A stretch of 64,000 nt of DNA from DATBHM01 sp963772375 (GCA_963772375.1 CAVYXG010000001.1:248001-312000), one strand, 5' to 3'; counted from the first letter of the stretch, positions 31,994-40,819 are shown. Notes: generated from the sequence alone by a model not told the origin. Numbers and translations are program-made.

Positions 31994-34144
31994 ATGTGGA
32001 GGCGGGGTGAGTCGGGGGTGGTGCTGTCGTTCGTCGTGGTCGCCGCCCTGCTCGCCCTCGTTCCGGGCGTGGCCGGGGCAGCGCCGCCGGTGCACTGCGC
32101 GACCCAGGATCTCCAGGCCCGCCTGGATTCGGCTCCGGCCGGTTCGACCCTGCTCGTCGACGGAACCTGCGACGGCCGGTTCACCGTCACGCACGACGTC
32201 ACGATCCAGGGCAATCCGACCGCCACCCTCGACGGCGGCCAGCTGGGGACGACGCTCGCCGTCAACACCCCCCACGTGGTCCACCTGGCGCACCTGGTGA
32301 TCACCGGCGGATGGAGCGAGAACGGCGCCGGCGGCGGGGTGAGCGTTGGCGGAGGGAAGCTGTTCCTGGACCACGTGACGGTGTCGGGGAACGTGTCCAC
32401 GGTGATCTCCGGACCCGCCCAGGCATGCGGCGGCGGGGTTCGGGCACTGTCCGGCGCCACCGTCCGCGTCACGCACTCGTCGGTCGTGGACAACATCGCG
32501 CGGACGACCCAGCCGAGCCCCAGCGGGGCGTTCGGGGGCGGCGTCTGCACGACCGGGAAGAGCCCCCTCACGGTCGTGGGCTCGCACGTCGCTGGCAACC
32601 GGGTCTCGATGGCCGCGGCGAGCGGGACGGCGCACGTGGGGGGCGCCGGCATCGCCGTCCTCGACGCGCCGCTCTCGATCACCTCGACGACGGTGACCGC
32701 CAACGTGGCCACGGCGGATGGTGCTCCGGCCGAGATCGACGGCGCCGGGGTCTGGAACCCCTCGGAAGCAGTGCCGACGGTGGCCACGATCTCCGGGAGC
32801 ACGATCGAGGGCAACCGCGGCGCGGGCCATTCCGGCTCGGGCGACGTGACCATCTTCGGAGGCGGCGTGAACGGCGACACGGTCACGGTGACCGGGTCGA
32901 AGCTCTCCGGCAACGAGCTCGTCGGGACGGCCGATGGCGGCTTCGCCAAGGTCGAGGGCGGTGGGGTGTGGGCGGGGACGGTGACGCTCAAGACCTCGAC
33001 GGTCAGCGGGTCGACGCTCCGCGCGACCGGGGGGTTCTCCGCGCAGGCCCACGGCGGCGCCGTGTGGTCGGATCTGAGGGTGACGGTGTCGGCCTCGACG
33101 CTGGCCGGCAACAGCGTCTTCGCCTCCGGCGGCGGAACCGGTCCGAGCGCAGGCGCCAGTGTCCTCGGCGGTGGGATCGACTCGGGCACGCTCGCGGTCG
33201 TCACCGGGAGCTCCGTGACGTCGAACGAGGCCGGGGCCGTGGCCGCCCACGCCCATGCCAGCGCCGACGGAGGCGGTGTCAATGGAGCCGGCGAGCTCCG
33301 GCTCGTCCGCTCGAACGTGTCGAAGAACTCGGCGACCGCCACGTCGCGGGGGAACGACTACGCGCTCGCGGCCGGCGGGGGCGCGGAGGCCGCGGACGTC
33401 ACGGTGTCGTCGAGCACCGTGGACTCGAATCGCACGACCGCGACCAGCCCGGGGAACTCGACGACGAACGCCGCCGGGGTGTTCGCCCACGGCCCGCTCC
33501 ACCTGATGACGTCGACGGTCTCCGGCAACGTCGCGCGGGCGACCGCGAGCACCGGCGGCCTGGCGTCGGCCACCTCGGGGGCCATCGACGCGGGCGGAAC
33601 CGCCGAGATCGTGAACTCGACCCTGGCCGGCAACCAGGCGAACGCCGTGGCCGACGCGTCCGCCGGCGAGGCCCGCGCGTTCGGCGGGGTCGCGTTCCCG
33701 GCGGACTCCACGGTGACGTTCGAGGCGTCGACCCTCGTGCGGAACTCCGTGTCAGCCCATGCGCACACGGCGACCGCGCAGGGCGGGGCCGTGGCCGTCG
33801 GGTTCGCCAACCTCACGATCACGTCGTCGATCCTTGCGCTGAACACGGCTCCGGGCGGACCGGACTGCTCCGGCGGCGTCGACTCCGGCGGCCACAACCT
33901 CGTCGGGAAGACGGCCGGTTGCGCGTTCACCGCGAAGCCCTCGGACAAGACGAACATCGCCAACCCGCATCTCGGCCCGCTCCACGCGAACGGTGGGCCG
34001 ACCGGGACGGTCGCCCTGCTCGCGGGCAGTCCCGCGCTCGACTGGATCCCGGCGGCTCAGTGCGGCGTGACGGCCGATCAGCGCGGCGTGCACCGCCCGC
34101 AGGGCCCGAAGTGCGACATCGGGTCCTACGAGCGCAAGCCCTGA
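31994..34144 (+). CDS. Large exported right-handed beta-helix protein
   Basis: A 716-residue secreted protein. A signal peptide (about residues 1-28, ending AGA-A) precedes an N-terminal beta-helix cap with DGTCDGRFTVTHDVTIQG. The body is made of Ser/Thr/Gly-rich coils with repeated V-x-x-STVSGN or STVDSN elements, typical of polymorphic-membrane-protein or pectate-lyase-like helices. The C-terminus (QRGVHRPQGPKCDIGSYE) is the choice-of-anchor Q signature. No catalytic motif is evident. Adhesion or polysaccharide binding is possible. The gene is divergent from helY and convergent with a hydrolase gene 3 bases away. Confidence 0.78.
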   Translation: MWRRGESGVVLSFVVVAALLALVPGVAGAAPPVHCATQDLQARLDSAPAGSTLLVDGTCDGRFTVTHDVTIQGNPTATLDGGQLGTTLAVNTPHVVHLAHLVITGGWSENGAGGGVSVGGGKLFLDHVTVSGNVSTVISGPAQACGGGVRALSGATVRVTHSSVVDNIARTTQPSPSGAFGGGVCTTGKSPLTVVGSHVAGNRVSMAAASGTAHVGGAGIAVLDAPLSITSTTVTANVATADGAPAEIDGAGVWNPSEAVPTVATISGSTIEGNRGAGHSGSGDVTIFGGGVNGDTVTVTGSKLSGNELVGTADGGFAKVEGGGVWAGTVTLKTSTVSGSTLRATGGFSAQAHGGAVWSDLRVTVSASTLAGNSVFASGGGTGPSAGASVLGGGIDSGTLAVVTGSSVTSNEAGAVAAHAHASADGGGVNGAGELRLVRSNVSKNSATATSRGNDYALAAGGGAEAADVTVSSSTVDSNRTTATSPGNSTTNAAGVFAHGPLHLMTSTVSGNVARATASTGGLASATSGAIDAGGTAEIVNSTLAGNQANAVADASAGEARAFGGVAFPADSTVTFEASTLVRNSVSAHAHTATAQGGAVAVGFANLTITSSILALNTAPGGPDCSGGVDSGGHNLVGKTAGCAFTAKPSDKTNIANPHLGPLHANGGPTGTVALLAGSPALDWIPAAQCGVTADQRGVHRPQGPKCDIGSYERKP

Positions 34145-34147
34145 GGG

Positions 34148-34885
34148 CTACAGCAGCCCGCAGACCGTCAGGTGGCGTTCGACGAGCATGGTGAACTCGC
34201 CCGGCGCCTCCATGTTCGACAGATGACCCGCCCCGTCGATCGTCTCCAGCGTCGCGTCGGTGATCAGGTCGGCCATGGGCGAGGTGACGTCGGCCGGGAT
34301 CAGCGAGTCACCGCCCGAGGTGATCACCATGGTCGGAACGGAGATCGACGCCAGGTCGCCGGTGGAGTCCGGGCGCTCGGCCATCCCGCGGCCTGCGGCG
34401 GCGACCGACGCCGCCGGCTGCGCCCCCACAATCGCGCGGACGTCGCTCCACAGGTCGTCGCCCGCACCGGCGGACAGCAGCGGGCCCGGGTTCTCCACCA
34501 GGAACGCGTTCCCCTCGGCATCGAGCCGCGCGGCCATGTCCAGCCGCCGCTGCCGGCCGGCATCGTCGTCGGCGCCGGACCTGGTGTTCGCGAGGATCAG
34601 CCCCCGGAACCGCTGCGGCGCCTGGCGCCACATCTCGAACGCCACGTAGCCGCCCATCGACAGGCCGCACACGACGGCCTGGTCGGCGCCGGCGGCGTCC
34701 ATCGCGGCGAACACCGCCCCGGCGGCCGCGTCCATCGTCATGGTGGAGCCGGCGGCCGGCGCGCCGCCGAACCCCGGCAGCGACGGCGCGAGCACCTGCA
34801 CCGTTCCCGAGAGTGCGCCGTCCTGGAAGTCCCACATGCTCCCGTCCAGCGGGAATGCGTGGATCAGCACCAGCGTGTCCGTCAT
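34148..34885 (-). CDS. Alpha/beta-fold hydrolase
   Basis: A 245-residue hydrolase. HAFPLDGSMWDFQ (residues 9-21) forms the oxyanion-hole region, CGLSMGGY (near 89) is the nucleophile elbow with the serine, and GGDSLIPADV (near 190) and IDGAGHLSNME (near 217) supply the acid and His regions. This layout is close to 3-oxoadipate enol-lactonase or haloperoxidase-type esterases, but the substrate is unknown. It is followed upstream on the same strand by a lipid kinase gene (26-base gap), possibly one transcript. Confidence 0.88.
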   Translation of the reverse strand: MTDTLVLIHAFPLDGSMWDFQDGALSGTVQVLAPSLPGFGGAPAAGSTMTMDAAAGAVFAAMDAAGADQAVVCGLSMGGYVAFEMWRQAPQRFRGLILANTRSGADDDAGRQRRLDMAARLDAEGNAFLVENPGPLLSAGAGDDLWSDVRAIVGAQPAASVAAAGRGMAERPDSTGDLASISVPTMVITSGGDSLIPADVTSPMADLITDATLETIDGAGHLSNMEAPGEFTMLVERHLTVCGLL

Positions 34886-34911
34886 GTCGCGACTCCTTCC
34901 TGATCCCGTGC

Positions 34912-35817
34912 TCAGTGGGCGGGCCCGGGGAACGCCACCTTCAGCGACCCCGGCAACACCTCGAACACCGCGGGCAGCGGCACCGACCGCTCGCCGTCCG
35001 CGTAGACGTCGAACGGCCGGTCCGCGGAGACCTCCACCCTCGCCCCCTTGAGCATCGTGACCTTGGGGTGGGTGACGTGGGTCCCCCGGAACACCTTCGG
35101 GAACGCCCGCAGGAACGCCCCCCTCGACATCCCGCCGACCACGCAGACGTCGAGCATCCCGTCGGTGAGCGACGCCCCGGCGGCCACGCGCATCCCGCCC
35201 CCGTAGGACTCACCGTTGCCCACGGCGATCAGCATCCCCGAGAGGGAGCGATGCGAGCCGTCCACGGTCACCTCGAACTGCGCGGGCGTGAAGCGCCGCA
35301 GCGTGCTCACCACCGACGCGACGTACTTGGCCGTCCCCTGGGCCTTCCACTTCATGTTGTTCGCGGTCTCGTTGACCTCGGAGTCGAACCCGGCCCCGGC
35401 CACGTTGACGAACACCGCCTCCCGGCCGCCGCCCGTGACCTTCGCCGCGTCGATGGACCGGATGTCGGGGTCGGCCAGGACGGCGACCGCGTCGAGGGGC
35501 TTCTTCCGGTTGACCCCGATGAACCGGGCGAAGTCGTTGCCCGTCCCGGTGGGGATCACGGCGAGGGCGGTCCCGGTGCCCACGAGGGCGCCGCCGACCA
35601 TCCCCGTCATGCCGTCGCCGCCCATGGCGGCCACGATCTCCACGCCCGCCTCGGCGCTCTCGCGGGCGATGCGCGCGGGGTCCTCGGCCGACTTGGACAC
35701 CCGGACCTCCGCGTCGAGGCCGAGCGTGTGGATCTGCTGGCGGACCCTCGGCAGGAGCCTTTCGGACCGGCCGCGGCCGCTGGCCGGGTTGACCAGGATG
35801 ACGATCCGGGTTCCCAC
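34912..35817 (-). CDS. Diacylglycerol kinase-fold lipid kinase
   Basis: A 301-residue paralogue in the DAGK catalytic family. VNPASGRG (residues 9-16), AAMGGDGMTGMVGG (63-76) and IPTGTGNDFARFIG (near 88) are the family motifs. In the second motif the usual Thr of GGDGT is Met. The middle contains EVNETANNMKWKAQGTAKY and NGESYGGGM, as in the phosphatidylglycerol/sphingosine-like group. The start is GTG, since no ATG precedes the nucleotide-binding strand. It stands 11 bases downstream of a membrane protein gene on the same strand. Confidence 0.88.
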   Translation of the reverse strand: MGTRIVILVNPASGRGRSERLLPRVRQQIHTLGLDAEVRVSKSAEDPARIARESAEAGVEIVAAMGGDGMTGMVGGALVGTGTALAVIPTGTGNDFARFIGVNRKKPLDAVAVLADPDIRSIDAAKVTGGGREAVFVNVAGAGFDSEVNETANNMKWKAQGTAKYVASVVSTLRRFTPAQFEVTVDGSHRSLSGMLIAVGNGESYGGGMRVAAGASLTDGMLDVCVVGGMSRGAFLRAFPKVFRGTHVTHPKVTMLKGARVEVSADRPFDVYADGERSVPLPAVFEVLPGSLKVAFPGPAH

Positions 35818-35828
35818 GTGAACGCCGC

Positions 35829-36728
35829 CTAGGACCCCGACGGGGTGGGCGTGTGCCGGTGCTGGCCGCCCTTGCCTCCCCCGCCTCCGGAGCCGCCCTT
35901 GGCCGAACCGCTGGGCTTCGGCGACGTCGAGGCCGACGGCTGTGCGCTGGGCGACGGCGCCGAGGACGGTGTGGGCGACGGCCCGGTCGTCGACGGGCCC
36001 GTGGTCGGGTTGGTGAGCGGGAACACGTTGGGCGGGAGGCCGACGGCGATCTGCTCGTTCACCAGCTTCTGGTAGCCGTCCTGGAACAGCTTCGACGCGA
36101 TCGGGACCAGTCGCTCCGCCTCAGCGATGAAGTTCGCCTGGTCAGTGCCCGTCGACTGTGCCGCGTCGACCATGTCGTGGCCGATCTGCTCGTACAGCCG
36201 GAGGCTGGTGGCCAACAGCTCCTGAGAGTCCTGGAGGTCCAGCAGATCGGGGAACCGGGCCGAGTCCACGAGGGTGGGCACGTCGAGGGCCTCGATGCTC
36301 TTCGCGGCCTGTGCGCTGTCCGTGAACATGGTGGTGCCGGCGTTCTTCGCGTCGGACGCGCTCAGCTTGCCCGACTTGAGGTCGGCCAGCTGGGTGGCCA
36401 CGTTCTGGAACGCGGCCACCTGGGTGCCGCCGCCGAGCGGCTGGGCGACGCCCTGCAGGTACTGGACCACCGGTGCCACGTACTCCTGGACCTTCGCCTG
36501 CTTGTCGTGCGCCTTCGCCTGGACGGCCGACTTGTGGTGATTGGACAGGTGGATGAACCACAGCGACAGCAGGATGGCGACCACGCCGACGATCACGACG
36601 CCGAGGGCCGTCCAGCGGACCCACCGGCGCTGGTAGAAGGGCTTGGGCGGCTCGACGTACCCGGCCCGTGGCGCCCGGGTGACGGCTCGCTGCGTCGATC
36701 TGGTCTTGCCCTTGCCCTTGATGGCCAT
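35829..36728 (-). CDS. Membrane-anchored protein with Pro/Ser-rich C-terminus
   Basis: A 299-residue protein of unknown function. The N-terminal ~35 residues are basic and intracellular, and residues ~35-57 form one transmembrane helix. A helical outer domain (residues 60-225) contains regularly spaced charged helices and no catalytic motif. The C-terminal ~75 residues are a low-complexity Pro/Ser/Thr tail ending in a Gly-rich segment with a His. It resembles a cell-envelope anchor. It lies 71 bases downstream of the end of tatC on the same strand. Confidence 0.65.
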   Translation of the reverse strand: MAIKGKGKTRSTQRAVTRAPRAGYVEPPKPFYQRRWVRWTALGVVIVGVVAILLSLWFIHLSNHHKSAVQAKAHDKQAKVQEYVAPVVQYLQGVAQPLGGGTQVAAFQNVATQLADLKSGKLSASDAKNAGTTMFTDSAQAAKSIEALDVPTLVDSARFPDLLDLQDSQELLATSLRLYEQIGHDMVDAAQSTGTDQANFIAEAERLVPIASKLFQDGYQKLVNEQIAVGLPPNVFPLTNPTTGPSTTGPSPTPSSAPSPSAQPSASTSPKPSGSAKGGSGGGGGKGGQHRHTPTPSGS

Positions 36729-36799
36729 GCGGGTCCCTTCGATCCGTGTCGGTGGGGTGGTTCAGGACTCTCGGACGAGCCCGTTCAGGATACCGGCCG

Positions 36800-37579
36800 T
36801 CACCGCTTCATGAGGCGGGTGATCCAGATCGTGGCCTCGTAGAACACCACCATCGGGACCGACATGGCGAGCAGCGTGAACGGGTCCTGACTGGGCGTGA
36901 TGACCGCCGCAAAGATGACGATGAGCAGGATCGCGTACCGACGCCACTGCCGCAGCCGCGCGCTCGAGATCACGTGGATCCACGCGAGGAAGATCAGCAC
37001 CAGCGGGAACTCGAAGGACAACCCGAACGCCAGCGTCAGCAGCAGCACGAAGTTGATGTACTTCGAGGCCTCCGGGAGCACGACGAGGTTGTGGCCGCCG
37101 AACCCCAGCAGGAACTGCAGCCCTCGCGGCAGCGTGAAGAACGCGAAGAACACCCCGAGGCCGAACAGCACCAGCGAGCTCAGGATGAACGGCACCGTGA
37201 GCTTCCGCTCCTTCTCGGTGAGCCCCGGGGTGATGAACCGCCACAGCTGGAACAGCACGATCGGGAACGCGAGCCCGAGACCGATGTAGAGCGCGATCTT
37301 CACGCGGATGATGAACGGCCCCACCACGCCTCCCAGCACCAGCTGGTCGCACCGGGTCGGCGGTCGCTGGTTTGGCGGGAGCTTGAAGCACGCGTTGATG
37401 TACGGGTGGAGGATGAAGTTCAGCACCGGCTGGTAGAGGAACCACCCCGCGATCGCCGCGATCCCGACCGCGATCAGGCAGATGAACACCCGCCGACGGA
37501 GCTCCTCGAGGTGCTCCGTCATGGTCATCGACCGCGACGGGTCGCGGTCCTTCCTGCGCAGCCATCTGGGGAGCCGCAT
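36800..37579 (-). CDS. tatC: Twin-arginine translocase subunit TatC
   Basis: The multi-pass receptor subunit of the Tat system, which exports folded proteins with RR signal peptides. MTEHLEELRRRVFI marks the conserved N-terminal region. The Pro-rich first periplasmic loop, FITPGLTEKERK, SFEFPLVLIFL and ITPSQDPFT are typical. Six transmembrane helices can be counted. The 259-residue ATG form is used. A GTG nine bases earlier is also possible, and neither has a strong ribosome site. It follows the tatA gene by 21 bases. Confidence 0.95.
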   Translation of the reverse strand: MRLPRWLRRKDRDPSRSMTMTEHLEELRRRVFICLIAVGIAAIAGWFLYQPVLNFILHPYINACFKLPPNQRPPTRCDQLVLGGVVGPFIIRVKIALYIGLGLAFPIVLFQLWRFITPGLTEKERKLTVPFILSSLVLFGLGVFFAFFTLPRGLQFLLGFGGHNLVVLPEASKYINFVLLLTLAFGLSFEFPLVLIFLAWIHVISSARLRQWRRYAILLIVIFAAVITPSQDPFTLLAMSVPMVVFYEATIWITRLMKR

Positions 37580-37600
37580 GGTCGCCACTGGCGCGACCGC

Positions 37601-38029
37601 CTACGAGGGGTCGGATGCGCCGGGGCCGTCGTCGGCCGGGTGGGGGTCCTTCGGCCTGCGCCTTCGGCGACTCGGCTTCGCCTGGGCGACCGCCGGCTCG
37701 GGGGGTCCCTCCCCGCCCGCGGCGGGGGTGGCCGCTTCCGGGAGGGCGGGCTGTTCCTCCGGGGTTCCCCATGCGGAGGCGTCCCAGCCCTGGTCCTCGT
37801 CGGTCGTCGCGTCGCCGTTCGCCGGGGGCCCGGTGACGTCTTCCACGGGCTCCACCTCGTCGTCGTCGAGATTCATCTCGAACGTCGAACGCACCTCGTC
37901 GGTCTGGCGGCGGATCTCCCGGAGCGCCTTGCCCACCGACTTGCCCACCTCCGGGAGGCGTTTCGGCCCCACGATGAGCAGGGCGACCAGCAGGATCACG
38001 ATGAGTTCGGCAGGGCCGATGTTGAACAT
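37601..38029 (-). CDS. tatA: Twin-arginine translocase TatA/TatB-family subunit
   Basis: A 142-residue Tat pore or adaptor subunit. MFNIGPAELIVILLVALLIVGPKRLPE gives one transmembrane helix, then the Gly-Pro hinge and an amphipathic helix (VGKSVGKALREIRR). The Pro after Gly is closer to TatB, but actinobacterial TatA proteins are variable. An acidic, Pro-rich tail (residues 55-142) ends in a basic cluster. GGGAG stands six bases before the ATG. It is followed by tatC, and the order after pafC matches the mycobacterial pafBC-tatA-tatC cluster. Confidence 0.9.
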   Translation of the reverse strand: MFNIGPAELIVILLVALLIVGPKRLPEVGKSVGKALREIRRQTDEVRSTFEMNLDDDEVEPVEDVTGPPANGDATTDEDQGWDASAWGTPEEQPALPEAATPAAGGEGPPEPAVAQAKPSRRRRRPKDPHPADDGPGASDPS

Positions 38030-38070
38030 GGAACTCCCGAGGGCGACCGGTTCGGAGCCGGAACCCGAGT

Positions 38071-38352
38071 CTACCGTCGGGCCCGGGGGCGGGGGCGGCG
38101 CCGGGAGCCAACGGCTTCGTCGTCCGAGGGCGCCCGCAGCGCCTCGGTCTGGTGCTGCAGCCGGTCCGAGTGCTCCTGGGCGGCCTGGGCGTCCCGCTGG
38201 ATCGACTCGAGCACCGGCTGGACCTCCTGCTGGAACTGCACGACGGAGGACGTCAATCGCTTCACCTGGCGCACGAGCTGCAGCATGAACGCAGCGAGGA
38301 GGAGCATCGTGGTGACGCCCACGACCAGCCACACGATCGCCACGGCCGACAT
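38071..38352 (-). CDS. Small single-pass membrane protein (DUF948-like)
   Basis: A 93-residue protein. The N-terminal ~25 residues form a transmembrane helix, followed by a coiled-coil helix (LVRQVKRLTSSVVQFQQEVQPVLESIQ cut here at residues 25-55) and a basic tail rich in Arg. This resembles DUF948-type proteins next to cell-division or Tat genes. The start four residues inside the longest frame is preferred, because TATGCT lies seven bases before it and overlaps the upstream ATG. It stands between tatA and a zinc-ribbon protein gene, in the same direction. Confidence 0.6.
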   Translation of the reverse strand: MSAVAIVWLVVGVTTMLLLAAFMLQLVRQVKRLTSSVVQFQQEVQPVLESIQRDAQAAQEHSDRLQHQTEALRAPSDDEAVGSRRRPRPRARR

Positions 38353-38359
38353 CGACCCG

Positions 38360-38365
38360 AGCATA
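38360..38365 (-). promoter_or_regulatory. -10 element of a leaderless transcript (DUF948-like gene)
   Basis: TATGCT on the minus strand ends seven bases before the ATG at 38352, which decides the start. Confidence 0.5.
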
Positions 38366-38394
38366 GCGGGAGCGAACCGGCGGAGTCGCCGCGA

Positions 38395-38760
38395 TCAGTG
38401 CTCGCCGACGAGCTGGCGGCAGAAGTCCTCGTCCTGCAGCAGGAAGTGGAACTGGATGAGGTCGTCGACGGTGAAGGCGGGGGCGTCCGCGATCGCGCCG
38501 GCCTCGCGCTCGTCGACGAGCTGGTCGAGCCGCGACTGCACGGCCGGCGATGCCGGCCCCTGGTCGCTCACGTCCACGCCGGCCGAGACCAGCAGGGCGA
38601 CGATCTTGCGGTCCGCGCGCTTCTCGACCGGCCCCATGCACTCCGGGCACACGAAGCGGTAGAAGCCCTCGCTGCCTCCTCGCTCGACCGACAGCAGGAT
38701 CGCCTCGGGCCCCATGTCCACTTCCCCGCAGCGGGGGCAGGTCGTTCGAATGGTGGTCAT
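38395..38760 (-). CDS. Zinc-ribbon protein of unknown function
   Basis: A 121-residue cytoplasmic protein. CPRCGEVDMG near residue 8 and FVCPECMGPVEKR near residue 35 make one zinc ribbon. The rest is a helical region with VDDLIQFHFLLQDEDF near the C-terminus. It has no known name. It lies between pafC and tatA in the run of minus-strand genes, 128 bases after pafC. An inverted repeat TCGAAC-N11-GTTCGA stands 25-47 bases upstream of its ATG. Confidence 0.72.
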   Translation of the reverse strand: MTTIRTTCPRCGEVDMGPEAILLSVERGGSEGFYRFVCPECMGPVEKRADRKIVALLVSAGVDVSDQGPASPAVQSRLDQLVDEREAGAIADAPAFTVDDLIQFHFLLQDEDFCRQLVGEH

Positions 38761-38784
38761 GACGCTGGAGGTATCGGCGAGGCT

Positions 38785-38807
38785 TCGAACACGCTTGAGA
38801 GGTTCGA
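38785..38807. promoter_or_regulatory. Dyad TCGAAC-N11-GTTCGA upstream of a zinc-ribbon gene
   Basis: Exact 6-bp arms with an 11-base gap, about two helical turns overall. The arms equal those of the actinobacterial SOS box, but the gap is much too long for LexA. The binding protein is unknown. Confidence 0.4.
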
Positions 38808-38857
38808 GCCGAAGGTCCGAATATGGGGGAACCGAGGGGCTGAGGCCGAACGGCCGA

Positions 38858-38871
38858 CCCCCGTCCGGGGG
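38858..38871 (-). terminator. GC hairpin after pafC
   Basis: CCCCCG and CGGGGG pair around TC, 18 bases after the pafC stop, with no U-tract. The same core is at 19838-19853. Confidence 0.35.
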
Positions 38872-38888
38872 GCGCACGGGTGGGGCGC

Positions 38889-39860
38889 TCAGGCGGTCAC
38901 GTCGCGGTAGGCGGTTAGCGTGGCGTCGGCGGCCCGCCGGACCTCCTCCCGGAGCTCGCGGGGAGCCAGGACCTCGACCGCACCGCCCAGCCGGAGAACC
39001 AGCCGGGCCACCCACCCCAGGCGCTTGGTGGGGATCGTCACCTCGACCGAGCCGTCACCCCGTTCCCCCACGTGGTCGGTGACGTAGTACTCGGCCACCC
39101 ACCGCGCGCCCGGCGCGAGGCGCAGGCGAACCTCGATGTCATTCCCCGACCGCGTGTACAGGGGCCGGCCGGCGCCGGCCAGCCCCCGGGGTTCGAACGT
39201 GTCCCCGGTCGGCTCGACGCGGCGGATCCGGTCCAGCCGGAACATCCGCTCCTCGCCGGACCGGTGGTCGAACGCCACCACGTACCATCGCCCCAGCGCG
39301 GAGAACACGACCTCGGGGTCCACCTCGCGCACGGTCGCCTCGTCGGTCGACGCCGCGTAGTACTCGATCTCGAGCCGGTGGTGCCCCGCGGCCGCCTCAC
39401 GGAACTCGGCCAGCAGCCCGGTCGGCGCCTCGTCGGGCTCGGCGGCCTCCACGCGCCCGGCCAGCCCACCGAGGGACTCGGGTCCCAGGGCCGCCTCGAG
39501 CTTCCCCAGCGCGGACTCCAGTGCGGCAGCCTCCGGCAAGCCCGGCGTTCCCAGCAGGGCCTTGCCCTCGAGGTACAGGGCGAGCGCCTCGCTCCGAGTG
39601 AGGCGGAGCGGCCGGGCGAAGAAGTCCGCCATCGAGATCCACACCCGCCCGTCCTCGACCTGCACCTCGATGAGGTCCCCGGGGCCGTACGGCGGCAGCC
39701 CCGACATGAACAGCAGGTCGAGGTCGGCGGCGAGCTCGCCCTCGGGGACGTCGAACAGCCGCGACAGCTCGTCCACCCGCACGCCGGGATGCCGGACCAC
39801 GTACGGCACCACCGCGAGCAGCCGGGAGAGCCGCTCCGAGACCTTCGCGGGGCGCGCCAT
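38889..39860 (-). CDS. pafC: WYL-domain regulator PafC
   Basis: Second subunit of PafBC, the activator of the main DNA-damage response in mycobacteria. The 323 residues hold an N-terminal winged helix (ERLSRLLAVVPYVVRHPGVRVDEL), a middle region and the WYL domain (near residue 190, with ALGRWYVVAFDHRSGEER and FRLDRIRRVE). The WYL motif reads GRWYVV. The C-terminal WCX part ends in LREEVRRAADATL. Its ATG overlaps the pafB stop (TGATG), so PafB and PafC are made in coupled fashion. Confidence 0.92.
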   Translation of the reverse strand: MARPAKVSERLSRLLAVVPYVVRHPGVRVDELSRLFDVPEGELAADLDLLFMSGLPPYGPGDLIEVQVEDGRVWISMADFFARPLRLTRSEALALYLEGKALLGTPGLPEAAALESALGKLEAALGPESLGGLAGRVEAAEPDEAPTGLLAEFREAAAGHHRLEIEYYAASTDEATVREVDPEVVFSALGRWYVVAFDHRSGEERMFRLDRIRRVEPTGDTFEPRGLAGAGRPLYTRSGNDIEVRLRLAPGARWVAEYYVTDHVGERGDGSVEVTIPTKRLGWVARLVLRLGGAVEVLAPRELREEVRRAADATLTAYRDVTA

Positions 39861-40804
39861 CAGCCGGCTGCGGCCTCCAGCCGCGCCACCACGTCGCCCC
39901 GCAGCTCGGGCGGGGACAGCACGACGGCCTCGGGCCCGAAGGACAGCGCCCACGACGTGAACGACTCCCCCCGTTCGGCCGGGAGCTCGACCTCCACCCA
40001 CCCGTCGTCGCGCGTGCGGACCTCGTCGGCGCCGGCGGACGGCACCGCCCACCACGCCACGTGCGGCGAGAACGCCATCCGGGCCGTGGCGGCCTCCTCC
40101 ACGGGAGCCCACGGCCCGCTGCGCAGATGGTCGCGCCCGTCGAATCCCTCCGGGGGTGAGGATGCCTCGCCGGCCGCCCCCGGGTCCGACCGGAACCGGG
40201 ACAGCCGGAACGACCGCACCTCCCCGCGGTCCCGGTCCAGCCCGACCAGGTACCAGTGCCCGGACCGCCAGACCAGCGAGTACGGGTCGACGTGCCGCGT
40301 CGCGTCCTCGCCCGAGGCGGCGCGGTAGTCGAACCTCAGCGCCGACCTGGCCTCGATCGCCTCGGTGACGGCGCGCAGCCGGCTGCCGGGGGCGTCGGCG
40401 CCCGCCGCGACCGCCCCGCCCGACATCCGGGCCAGGACGCTGGGCTCGACCCCCGACTGGAGCTTCCGGACGGCCTGGCCGGCATCCTCCTCGGTGCCCG
40501 GGGTCTGGGCCGCCACGAACAGCGCGGCGATCTCCTCCTCGGTGAACTCGATGTCCGGGAGGTAGTAGCGCTCCTTGGGGATCCGGTAGCCCTGTTCGAC
40601 CTCCCACGCGTCGGTCGAGCCCACCTCGACCGGCACGCCGAGGTCGCGCAGCACGTCCTTGTCGCGTTCGAACATCCGCTTCGCGCTGTCGTCGTCCGCC
40701 TGGCCGTAGGCCGGGAGCCGTTCCCGGATCTGCTCGAAGGTCAGGAACCGGGGGGTCTCGAGCAGCAGGATGACCAGGTTGAGCAGCCGTTCCAGCGGGT
40801 GCAT
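39860..40804 (-). CDS. pafB: WYL-domain regulator PafB
   Basis: First subunit of the PafBC heterodimer. The N-terminal winged helix includes RLLNLVILLLETPRFLTFEQIRERL (residues 6-30), then the AKRMFERDKDVLRDLGVPVEV helix typical of DeoR-like WYL regulators. The WYL domain lies around residues 170-230 (WRSGHWYLVGLDRDRGEV). PafBC senses DNA damage, probably through a DNA structure, and drives a RecA/LexA-independent promoter. TATGAT stands nine bases upstream, and this -10 overlaps the -10 of the divergent DUF3866 gene. Confidence 0.92.
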   Translation of the reverse strand: MHPLERLLNLVILLLETPRFLTFEQIRERLPAYGQADDDSAKRMFERDKDVLRDLGVPVEVGSTDAWEVEQGYRIPKERYYLPDIEFTEEEIAALFVAAQTPGTEEDAGQAVRKLQSGVEPSVLARMSGGAVAAGADAPGSRLRAVTEAIEARSALRFDYRAASGEDATRHVDPYSLVWRSGHWYLVGLDRDRGEVRSFRLSRFRSDPGAAGEASSPPEGFDGRDHLRSGPWAPVEEAATARMAFSPHVAWWAVPSAGADEVRTRDDGWVEVELPAERGESFTSWALSFGPEAVVLSPPELRGDVVARLEAAAG

Positions 40805-40813
40805 GCGGCGCGG

Positions 40814-40819
40814 ATCATA
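40814..40819 (-). promoter_or_regulatory. -10 element of pafB, overlapping the divergent -10
   Basis: TATGAT on the minus strand ends nine bases before the ATG at 40804. Four of its bases are shared with the plus-strand CATACT. Confidence 0.55.
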
